Assembly: GCF_007655135.1 (NCBI RefSeq)
Contig: NC_045132.1
Coordinates: forward strand, 25,166,354-25,230,353
DNA from: Punica granatum
Lineage: Eukaryota > Streptophyta > Magnoliopsida > Myrtales > Lythraceae
Length of the DNA stretch: 64,000 nt
Reading direction: 5' to 3'
Below, piece by piece: positions 40,730 through 50,960 of this stretch. Under the pieces are notes generated by a model. The model did not search any database. It was not told the origin of the DNA and saw nothing but the letters and a program-made list of their open reading frames with translations. A program made the position numbers and the translations under genes. The stretch's first letter is position 1. Every line of letters starts with the position of its first letter.

Positions 40730-40735
40730 CTACAT
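40730..40735 (-). promoter_or_regulatory. Minimal start-stop upstream ORF (ATG-TAG) in HKL1 leader
   Basis: On the minus strand ATG at 40735-40733 is followed at once by TAG, 85 nt upstream of the HKL1 start. A second tiny frame, ATG-GTT-TAA, lies at 40792-40784. Both would be in the leader if transcription starts near the TATA box at 41070-41079 and no leader intron removes them. Start-stop uORFs are known from other plant leaders to stall ribosomes; here that is inference. Confidence 0.5.
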
Positions 40736-40964
40736 CTCCGTTGCGATTGAACGCGACCGCTCGTTTACGTCTCCCTCCGATCGTTAAACCATGCAGTCCC
40801 CTCCTTTGTCCTCTGCGGCCAACCAAATGGCAGGAAACTATGCGTTTTGAAACCAGCTCGGAACTTAGTGGTATGGAGCGGTCGCCGGAAGTTGGCCGGA
40901 GATTTTCGGCAGCTAAGGAGGCGGCGGTGGAGCGACGCAGATGACCCGTTCGGAGAAAGGCAAA

Positions 40965-40967
<3 letters not shown>

Positions 40968-41018
<51 letters not shown>
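40968..41018. repeat. (GA)n plus poly-G microsatellite in HKL1 leader/promoter
   Basis: A (GA)20-type run (40968-41008) is followed by a G run. On the HKL1 strand it reads as poly-C then (CT)n, about 330 bp upstream of the ATG and just downstream of the likely TATA box. CT-rich leaders are common in plant genes; the length is probably variable. Confidence 0.9.
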
Positions 41019-41069
41019 AGGGAGGGAGGTGTTTCCCTGCACTCAGTGGTGTTGGAAGCGAACTAGGCC

Positions 41070-41079
41070 CTATTTATAT
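41070..41079 (-). promoter_or_regulatory. TATA box of HKL1
   Basis: CATATAAATAGGG on the minus strand, about 425 bp upstream of the HKL1 ATG. It would give a leader of roughly 390 bp that includes the CT tract and two minimal uORFs. It is the only good TATA match in the upstream region I could find. Confidence 0.5.
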
Positions 41080-44000
41080 GGCTTATGAAAAGACTTAACT
41101 GCCCTTATAAATAAATATAGATTTATTTATAGCGGGCAGCGAAATTTTATGAGATTTTTTTTCTCTTTCAAAAAAAGGAAAATGTATTTAGAAAAATGAT
41201 TAAGAAAACATAAGAAAAAAATATGTATTCAAAGATGATATGATATTAAAAAACACACACGCACACAAGTATGTTTAGGATGTTTACTTGTTATATCATT
41301 TTTACTTCAATAATATTGCATAATTTTCAATTAAATTGTTTGAATAAAAGGATGAACTAAGTTGATTGCTCAAGGAGATGGAAGTTGATAAGGGTCTAAT
41401 AGAGTCGGGCAATCTACGCCAATACTCATCTCAATTAATATTTAAAATTGTCAATACTCAATGTGATTGGCTCGCAAGACTAAAAAAAGCTATGCACCTC
41501 AAGAGCAAATTATGCTTACATGATTCATCATCTCATATCAAAATCTAATATTTCTAATCATATTTATCTTCTTGTCGTTTTTACTCAGTTCAAAACATAA
41601 AACTCTCGATTCATTGTATTTTTAAGTTTTCAAGCAATAATGATTTTATACGTGCAAACTTTGCTCAAGTCGCATTCAAGCACAAAAGCTAGCACTCGAC
41701 GAGCTCGCAATCTAGCTCAGACCAAACCTTTTTGACTCAAGCCGAACTCAAGCTGTCCTTGTTCTAAGCTGTGCTATAGCCTAATTATACTATGTTGGTC
41801 AAAAAAAATTAAATATTGTTTTCTTTTTCTCCTTTATTTTTCTTTTTCTGAACTTAACAATTACTTTATGGCATGGAAAGATGGGTTATTTGACCAAGGG
41901 GGTTTTATGTAAAAACGTAGGCACTATGAGTGAACTAGCTGGCCCTATCCCCCCCCCCCGGGGGCTTGCCCCTCGAATTGGCTGAAATTACCATATTGGG
42001 CATGAGGAGCTTTTTTCTTTTTTCTTTTCACTCAATATATATACATATATTTTATTTGGTCGGCCTTATTTAGAAGTTTTCGCGTTGATGGTTTGACTCG
42101 TCTGATGGGGACGTGCCCCCGGGGAGGAAGCGTGTGCCTCAGACGCGCTCGTGGCCTTCCATTAAGCGCTTTCCGTTAAACCATAATCAGCCGTTTTGGT
42201 GTTGACCAACTTGTGATGTGATGTGACCCTTCCTCCTCTAATTCATTCCTCGTCTGTGTAAGCCAGTTTTTTAAGTATGTGAATAGTGACTGCATCAAAT
42301 ACATGTTATATTGTTGATATAAATGTGATTTTCATATATAATAGTAGTAATCTATTTACTTAGCCAAAATATATATACATAACTCGGATTCGATATAACA
42401 TCCAAGCACTTCATCAGTTTATTACAGTAAAATATCGAGGAAGAATTTATAATCTCATACCTGCTATGATAGTTTCTTGGACAAACCACCGCCCCGATGT
42501 CTCCCTATGAGACATTGACCTCTGAGGTAATGTGGCTTCACCACATCCATCGGTTCAAGTCAAATGTTGAACCAAATACCCATTCCATAAACGTCGTTTA
42601 ATCTCCTAGCGAGAAATTGTTCTCATGTCCCTTTGATTATTTTCAATGAAAATTATTGGACTACTAAATAACTTGCATCAAAAAAATATATATAGTAAAA
42701 TAAGTGTATATATATATATATATATATCTCGATTTGTGCGTAAAATAAGTGTAAATAGTAGTTGGGAGGGAAGGACAATATGGTAAAATGAGGGGGGCGG
42801 TGGTGCCACCCCCAAATGCTCCCACGAGATCAGACGCGCTGTGCTGCACCCTTCAATGAATTCCATGAATGAGATTTGCGAGGTCCCATCATCAATGCCA
42901 AGAAAAATTTACCAAAATATAATTCAAAAAATGATAAGGGCAAAGTTGGAATTTCATTCTCTCTTCTCGAGTGGTGCCCCTAAAAAATTGATATGATGTT
43001 GTCATAGACCCCGTACTATACATCTTCCAGAACGATTGAGTTCATCTATTAAGAAGAAATGTGAGATTGATTTATGGTCCTTGAACTTGAGCTGAGCCGA
43101 TCTATGAGTATTCTTCGAGCAACTTCGGTAGGAGACAGAGCTAACATTGTCTACTGCTATGCATCTTATGAAATAAATCTCGAATGTAATTTTGATATAG
43201 ACCCGAGAATTGCTTCGTCGTTAATATGTATTGAGTTGATTCCATGCTATCATGCAATTTTCTTTATCTAATTACGTCAAGATTAGCTCGTAGGATTACC
43301 TACTGTCCAAGCATGTGATGTTTATCACCGTCAACTTAAATTCACATGTCACCGTCTAAATAAAGTGTGTTGTCAATTTTGTGGAAGATTTCTAGATAAT
43401 ATTAAAAAAAAATTACATATGCTATGGAAGGTTAACTTATCGGAAGGGGAAAAAAAAAAAACTTTACCATATATTGCTCAACGCCATAAGTGCCTTTTGA
43501 GCTTGAAGCAGCTTCCATCCGCTAATTAAAGGAACCCAAATGAGAAATTTCTCCATGGACTAACTTCAAGATAATTAACTTACTTTTCTAATATTTTAAC
43601 ATTTAATCACTCATTTACCGAGGCAAGCCTTGGTCACACAAACTCTAAAACAATGGTCCGAGACGGACCGATATCATTTAATCGAGCTCATTTATTGCAA
43701 TTATATCGATTTTTTTTGTGCCACATGGAAAACTATAATAACTTTTTTATGAATATGATAAAAGAAAATGTTTACAGTCAAGAAAAGGAGATTTTGGTAA
43801 ATTTATAGCGGCTTCAAAAAAGGACAAAAAAAAAGGAAAGAAAATGGAAAAAAAAAATGGGACGAGCATTTAGCAGATAGATAGCATAGGTAAATCAATT
43901 TCAAGGAGTTTGACCTAACAGTTAAGGTGCGCTTAAATTTGCATTCGATTCCGAATTTAAATTCCTATAGAGTTACCGAAACGCATTTGACGTGATTAGT

Positions 44001-44779
44001 CGTCCTGCCGCCGGGAGGTAAATGATGATATTTGTCCGAGGCGGGGAACGGCGACGATAGCTTGCGTATCATATCAGCCCCACTCCGTACATCTCTGCCA
44101 GGCTGTCCTCCGCTAATTACCAGCTGTCTCTTCCCTCTGCAAGTGCCCCTCTTTCTTCGCTTTATTTGAGTTTTCCCAGCTCTCTTCCCCACACAACTCC
44201 CCCCAGATCAGGTCAGACCAGACCACACCAGACATCTTCTCCCCATTGGCATTCTCTCTCCCCCCCACGGCCCCTTGTTTTTGCAATGCGTACTCTTTCC
44301 CCCGACACAACATTTTCTAAATCGATAGGCGATAGTCGGTTCTCCGCGAATAGACACTTCTCGTGTGCACGGTTCGAGAAAATCCAATGCGATCCTTTCC
44401 ACTGCTGATGAGGTGGATGAGAACACGTCCACATCACTAAAAGAAGAACACGATACTTATGAGAACTTCTTGTAATTACATGTCAATTCAACGTAAATAT
44501 CAACTATTTATTATGTGATTAGATATTGATCACTGGTGATGTACATGGCGATATCGGTCTTAATGCGTGAATGCCTCTCACGAGAATATTATTGAAGGTG
44601 CTACGTAACTCTGAATGTCACGCTAAAAGCCCCATGATTTCGTCGGTTCACGAGCAAAATTTATCGCTCTGAGGTTCAGAAATAAATAATTTTGATATTG
44701 CTGACCATATAAAAGGAAGATTTATTAGTATGGGGACTTGTTGGTTAAATTCCTTTTCCGACATCTGCTCCACGAGGAC

Positions 44780-44821
<42 letters not shown>

Positions 44822-45759
44822 GTCCCACTAGGGCCAATGGAGAACTCCATTTTTGTGCCTGTACTGCCCGTTGTTTCGATAGTTAATAAAAATTCTAGCA
44901 TTTGTTTACGAGACTTTTGTACCTCGACTCGTTCTACAACTTCGACTGTAGCCTCGGTGATGTTAACGTCTCGATACCTTCAGCTTCTCAAAATTCAAGT
45001 CGATACAAGGGTTTGGTCGCGAGCGGCTATCACGGTTGAGTTTCGCACCATATGAGAACTTACGTGATCAACAAAACACGTGCATTATTAATCTATAACG
45101 ATGTTGATGTGCATGAGGCGTGAAATATCAAGTCACCTTAATGCTTGATTCTTATATTCCTTTTACCTATGCAGCGCATCGCCCGTGTAAAATGTAAATA
45201 GCAAGTAATAGATGGTGCCAAAGGTGAAATCTCATTTGCAATTGCGGAGAGAATATCTCGAACAGCTTCGGCATAGAATTGAATTCGGAATAACAACCTG
45301 TCAGAAGAAAATACATCAGAGATATTATACGTACCCATGCAAATATTATGTATATATTGATTTATATAAATATGGGAATTGCACATTTTCATGTGTCCCA
45401 TCATCACATGTATATTTTAGTTGATTTCGCAGAAGCAATAAATGAATTAATTTGGAGGGTACGACAACCTAATTTTGTACACCAGTTATATATAGTACAA
45501 GAGCCGTAGGTCCGTAGGTCAATAGATATATATATATTATGGATCTTCTTTTCTCTCTCTCCTTCCCATCACCCATTGCTATGATTTAATACGAAAAGGT
45601 TGGCAATGTGTACGTATATGTGTAGGACTAGTAAGCGAGGCAGGCATGTCGACCGACCTTGGAGCAATATGCGTTCCTCATGACCAATCAGCATATCCAA
45701 TAAAAAGGTTGGGTACATCGAGTGTGTATTAAGAATTTGAGAAATTCGCGTATTTACAC
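41080..45759. other. Intergenic, no supported gene
   Basis: The stretch is mostly AT-rich. 41640-41770 carries phrases such as GACGAGCTCGCAATCTAGCTC and CAAGCCGAACTCAAGCTG, typical of old plant DNA-transposon debris. A C/G-rich run lies at 41950-41965, a (TA)n tract at 42711-42728, and a (TTA)n tract at 44781-44821. 43975-44410 is a GC-richer, pyrimidine-rich patch that looks like a promoter plus leader, with a short frame (MRTLSPDTTFSKSIGDSRFS...) that matches nothing I know. Confidence 0.5.
44781..44821. repeat. (TTA)n microsatellite
   Basis: About 14 perfect TTA/ATT repeats. It reads as poly-Ile on the plus strand and has no gene context. Confidence 0.95.
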
Positions 45760-47290
45760 CCGTTTTTTGTACTTAACGACAGTTACGAGCTCGGAACGGA
45801 CGCAATGATTTGGTGAGCTCAATTAGTCGAATTTGGGCTCATTTAAGGCCTACGACTTAATATTTGCATTTTTGAATATCCAAAGAGGTCCAGTGTTACA
45901 AGGCAGCCCATGATCAAGGATTTGAAGACCTAACTCGAGGATCCACGATACTACCCTACTAGGACAACTGTTGGTAGGGAGAGAATTCAAGGAAGAAGTC
46001 ATGAGATGCTTTCGCTGAACTGATCAAAACAGTTAGACAAGAGCTAGCTGTTAGCTCGCACTAAGGAAGAAGTTTTGATTCTTTCTTAAACGGTATTATC
46101 GCGAGAATCTGAACATTCATGGAGACAGGTACATGGCTCTACATGGCAGCGGGAGGCATTTCCTCGACTTGCACGCCAGACATAGAGAGTTAGCGATACA
46201 TATTTGGTCATTAACCAAGTATAGGAACGAGTTCGATTTATTTCCTTGCTTGGGTTGATGCGCGCGACTATGGCAACGAATGCACGGTTGGTGCCCTAAT
46301 TATGATGGCCTGTGATGTTTCCATGAGTAGGAGGCCGTCCACATGGAGATTTTTAGAGGGTTTAGCATGTAAAATATTATGACTAGGGAATTTCCATGTA
46401 ATTACGCTACAGGAGATATTCACTTTCCTAGTTTAACTAGTTGTTAGTGCAGCATGATTTTATTACTTTCTATTGCTTATTTCCTTATAATAAGGTCGAA
46501 TTTCTGCACAATTAAGGTTCCCAGGTCCGCCCTATAAAAGTTAGAAGGTGCCATCATTGTAAGTTCTCTCGACAATACACACACAACTTGGCTCTACGCC
46601 AACGTATCATTACTTTTCTTTTATATTTCTTATCAATTCAATTCCGTACCGTTCTTCAATATCTCAATATTCGTTCAGCACTTTTCAATATCTCATTTAT
46701 CGCACCATGCCCTTTCAATAGCTATTTTCTCGTACACGCACCTATATAGCTAGATTCTTGTACTACATCTTTCACCTTGTGTTCGAAGCTCTTGGTTCAA
46801 TCTTTTCCACCGTTTCTCACTTCCGGGCAAAGATCGCGCAATTTCTCCATTTTGGCTTCAAGGCTGGAGGATCTATTGACTTTCAGTTGCATTAGCTGAG
46901 TAACTTGCATCTTGTGCAGGTCAGCCAGCAATTCAGCTGCATAATGCCCGAGCTGGCTGATTAGCCGCTCCTTCCAACACAAAGTTTCAAGGTGTACAAG
47001 TCACGCGCTCGTGTAAAGAACTTCGACGGTCTAATCATCGAGACCGTTTCATCGTCTGACACATTTGATATGCCCGCGATACATCGATCATATCCACGAA
47101 ACCCAGCTACCACTTGCACCTACAGACTTCAGGGACCGTGGAGCTACGCTGTAAGTCGGTGAGGTTAGCTAGTGATTTCGCCACTATCTTGGGACAACAC
47201 TCCGGCACGCCTAGTACACTCGTTTTGCCACGTGTAGGTCGGAGATTGGCCCGTCCAATTTTAGGCGGAACACCGGGATATTAAAAAATT
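45760..47290 (+). mobile_element. Probable LTR-retrotransposon relic
   Basis: The layout resembles a plant LTR: a U3-like region with TTTCCTAGTTTAACTAGTTG and TTATTTCCTTATAATAAGG, a TATA-like CCTATAAAAG near 46532, then a pyrimidine-rich R/U5-like stretch (TTCTCTCGACAATACACACA and repeated TTCAATATCTC). After about 46800 the sequence changes to a GC-richer segment like an untranslated internal region. I could not find a second LTR, a clear primer-binding site, gag-pol coding sequence or target duplication, so it may be a solo or truncated LTR. Confidence 0.35.
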
Positions 47291-47734
47291 GAAACACGTT
47301 AATATTTTCGGCATGATAAGATCCATATGTGACGAATAAAACCTGTACCATATGAGTTAGACGAAGTGCAAGCTATATGCATAAAAATAGTGGGAGAAAC
47401 TAGGGAATACGTAGGGACCATTTGTGAAATATTCAAAGTATAATTCCATATTATATTCCCAATCAATGGTTTTTATATTGTAAATAAATAAGAAATACAA
47501 TTATTACTAGGCGTATTTATATTGTCACGCTTTGACTTGGCACCCCCCCTTGACCAAATCAAAACATCACATGGTCACCAAATCATGTGGGAAAATTTTG
47601 AAACATAATATGATCGAATTAAAAGTTTACATTTTCAATTGTTTCTTAAACTAACTTTTTGAATTTTCTTGTGCGCGAAAAGTAAACAAATTTTTTTTTA
47701 TAAAGATATACTATTGAGTTCATGCCCGCACTAC

Positions 47735-48150
47735 GCGCAGTAATGCATGCACTTTTACATTACACGTACTTCTAGAATTTTAGTTCTTTTTTTTTTCAAA
47801 ATTATTGATAAAAGAAAAAAATTGCATGAATTTTTTTTTAAAATAAAACCCGTACTACAAGTGATTAAGCACATTTCAATTTTTGTCAATATTTCTAATA
47901 TTTTAAAATTTTCAACATAATCCAACAAAGGAAAGAAAAGAAAGCAGCGTGAAAAATTATTGGAGGACAGTGAAAAAAATAAATGGGGAAAAATAGATTG
48001 AGAGAAAATGGGAGTGGGTAGCTATGCTTTGAATTTATTTTTGTAAACTTAATCTAATGATTCTAATCGATCGTATATGAACATTTTTTGCGAGTGAAAT
48101 TAACTAACGTCTCTTCCCTTTGCAATATAAGAGATGTATATTGTAATCGC
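47735..48150. repeat. Dispersed repeat D, copy 2
   Basis: Partner of 1600-2010. It shares CATGCACTTTTACA, ACTTCTAGAATTTTAG, AAAAATTGCATGAA, GATTAAGCACATTTCAAT, CAACATAATCCAACAAAG, GTGAAAAATTATTGGAGGA and GCTTTGAATTTATTTT in the same order. The two copies differ by many indels, so the insertions are old. Confidence 0.5.
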
Positions 48151-48560
48151 AACCAGACTTTTTTTTTTGTTTAATCTAATGCTGATATAAGTAGTACTCT
48201 ATACAATACGATGATGCATTTTCCCGTTAGATATTCTCCGCTTCCTGACCGAACTTAATACTTGTCCGGAATGATGGACTTGACCTTTAACTATGAATTA
48301 AGTTCGATGGATAATTTTGCTCGAGTAGCGAACATGCATTATAAAATTAAATATTGGGACATCATGAGCCATACATTGACTAATGGCCATAAAAATTTAA
48401 TAATTTACTAATTTAATTTGATATAATATGAGAAGAAATAATTCAGTAGGAGATGATTTGTGCCTGCGTGGACCCATCGCCGCCGCCCATAAATCACTCT
48501 CCAGCCTAAAATCCAAAAATCCATCGTCACCAAATAAAGTGTTCGACATCTCGTGATTAG

Positions 48561-48754
48561 TTAATGTTTGTTTGATTTAACAAACAAATTTTAACTCTAC
48601 TTCACTTATCTTCAATTCAATAATATAATTATTATTTTCTTTTAACTATTCATTACTTTTTTATATTTTTTCTCATAGTTTGACAATACATTCATTACAA
48701 CCCAATTAAAATTAAAATTCAATTCTATTTAATTCTAAAATTAAACACAACACA
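48561..48754. mobile_element. MITE family C, copy 3 (internally deleted)
   Basis: GTTTGTTTGATTTAACAAAC starts the copy and TAATTCTAAAATTAAACACA ends it. In between it keeps CAATTCAATAATATAATTAT, AACTATTCATTACTTTTTTA and CATTACAACCCAATTAAAAT. About 120 bp of the central part seen in the other two copies is missing. Confidence 0.55.
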
Positions 48755-49784
48755 AGATTTTCCTTTCCATTCTCTTTGCCTTTCTTTTTTTTCCCAATAT
48801 GCCGAATATATAAAGTAAAATCTTATCTTAATATATTTTAAAAGAGGAAAACAATAACATGTAATGTAAATTTTATTTCACAACAATTTTTTACCCTTTT
48901 TTCACATCCTTAATTAGTAAAAATAAATAATTAATAAAGTTCTTCTATCATATTATATATAAAATTCGAGACAATTTGTTAAGTACTAATGAGCTATTTA
49001 TCCATTTCTCATAATTTTATTGATATTTCTTCGTTACATTATGCGATAGATAAAATCATCGAAGAATTCCACCCCTAACCCCGGCTACAAAACCATCAGA
49101 TATATGCACATTTTCTTCTCGATTCTTTTACGATCGAAAGGAATGATGTTTACGTAAGAGAGAGGGTACAATTCACGCGAGAAGAATTCAGATTATTGTA
49201 CTCAAAAATTTGAACTTGAAGAAATCTTTATAAAAATTCTCTGTGCTATTTTTTTTTTGTTTTTTTACAAGTGGGGCCCATGTCCAAGAAAAGGCCCATG
49301 ATTGACCCAAACAGGGTCAAGAGAAAATCTTGACGGTCCTGAGAGTGATCTTGACGGTGGGGCGGTCTGCTTTTTTCTTTTTTGTGATAATTATTATATT
49401 ATATCAGTTTATTACCATACCCACTTTTTGGACCGTACTTAACGGCACGTAACGGCTGTCTAACCGTGATGATGACAAAGGCGAAAGCGAGGCCCCGACA
49501 ACGCACCAGACGCAGCCCACAAGATAGGAGAAAAGCCACGACATAACTATTCGAGATTTTGGTCTGTGACGCGGCAGCTCTGACTTACCCATCAGCCAAT
49601 AGAAACCTGACGCGTGGACCACGTTGTTTTACTTACCATTAGACATAATGTAGGCCGTGACGATTATGCTAGCGTCATAGGCTGACGTGTCTGATTAGCC
49701 ACAAATTAGGGATCGAATTAGCAAGAAATTTCAATACTGCCCTTTTCAATTTCTGGGGTAGCGACTCAATTGTCTCTTACCCAT

Positions 49785-49820
<36 letters not shown>

Positions 49821-50649
49821 TTTTCCGATTATACTAGGTGGCGGAAGCTTATATATTAAGGAGAAATCGGGGAGAAAGACATAGAAGAGTACATAAAGTT
49901 TTAGTCACAAGAATCTGAATACAAAATTTCTTTCTTTTATATTGAGAGCGACTTTTACAAGATTGAAAGCTATTTCTTTCAGTGATATTCAATAATTTCG
50001 ATATAAAATCGAGAGATTTAGAGGCTTGCTGATTATCGAAGATTCTTGTTTTATTGTATTCTTAATCAGGGATGAAGCTACATGCCGCTTATGAAGGGCA
50101 CTTGCCCCCTCTCAAAAAGAAATTTGACATATTTATGATGTCGTTGTCTCCCCATTTTGCTAACCAATTATTCATGTTGCCCCCTCTAAATAATGAAAAG
50201 TGAAAAGCTAATTTTCAAATGCTCTCCAACGAAATTTTCTGATTCCCGTCCCAGTTTTCGTTCATCAATCCGTGATAGGTCGGTGAACTAACTTCATTGT
50301 AACTTGCTCATAGTATCAACCCTATCGTATAAATAAAACATGAATAAAAGTATCGAAATTTCGACGGTATTTTTGGGAAAAAAAAAGCGGAGTACTATGC
50401 TCGCTTGCGAACGAACAATAGCATGTGATTCCGATTCCCATTGTATGGACACGGCCCCAATAAGCCGCGTCTGCCATAATCAATTTGGCCAGGAGAAAGG
50501 GCGGGGGAAAAGTATTCAATTGGGGTCACAATCTGCCGACCAAAAAGTGCAAACCCCAATTTAAATGTTTATTTGATGAGTACATACATATTTACACCTC
50601 TACATAGACATTAATGTCCAAAGGGCATTCTTATAGAACTTTTTTTTTT
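48755..50649. other. Intergenic, no supported gene
   Basis: The stretch is AT-rich apart from 49420-49700, a GC-richer patch with CCAAT-like and TGACG(C/T)GT motifs that looks like a promoter without a gene. A (TA)n tract lies at 49788-49817. At 50070-50130, GGATGAAGCTACATGCCGC and GGGCACTTGCCCCCTCTC resemble the ends of old plant transposon fragments; I cannot delimit one. Confidence 0.5.
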
Positions 50650-50739
50650 CCCCCCCCCTAGTTGCTTCCATCATTGTATACAGCCACGATTGGTCTGTAT
50701 GCCCTTTATTTTTTGTTTTTTCCTTGTCATTGTCATTTT

Positions 50740-50960
50740 TTTTCCTTTTCTTTTTTTTTCTTTTTGCCTTGTCATTTTCCCATCCGATCCCGGGTTCGAA
50801 ACTCCTTGGAGCCACTGGAGTTTCTTTTGCGTGATTACCCATTCCGTGCACAGTCGGGGGTTCACGGAGTCTCGGAGATTAGTCTGACGAAACCCGGACA
50901 TTCCGAGTTAGCAAAAATAAAAAAAAAAAGAAAAAAAGAAAAAAGGAAGAAGGAAGAAGG
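50740..50960 (+). mobile_element. SINE-like 3' body with B box and A-rich tail
   Basis: ATCCCGGGTTCGAAACTCC near 50784 contains a full Pol III B box (GGTTCGAAACTCC). It is followed by a SINE-type body (CACTGGAGTTTCTTTTGCGT, GGGGTTCACGGAGTCTCGGA, GATTAGTCTGACGAAACCCG) and an A-rich tail from about 50913. No A box is visible upstream, where the sequence is a T/C-rich run, so the 5' end is truncated or degraded. It is a different SINE family from the copies at 4333 and 29768. Confidence 0.55.

Noticed and set aside
40701..41042. 113-codon frame in the HKL1 leader
   Set aside because: It starts at GTG and runs through the CT repeat; it has no conserved motif.
49820..49940. Third copy of the tRNA-derived SINE
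   Set aside because: Only TTCCGATTATA and scattered short matches are shared; no A/B boxes or target duplication could be placed.
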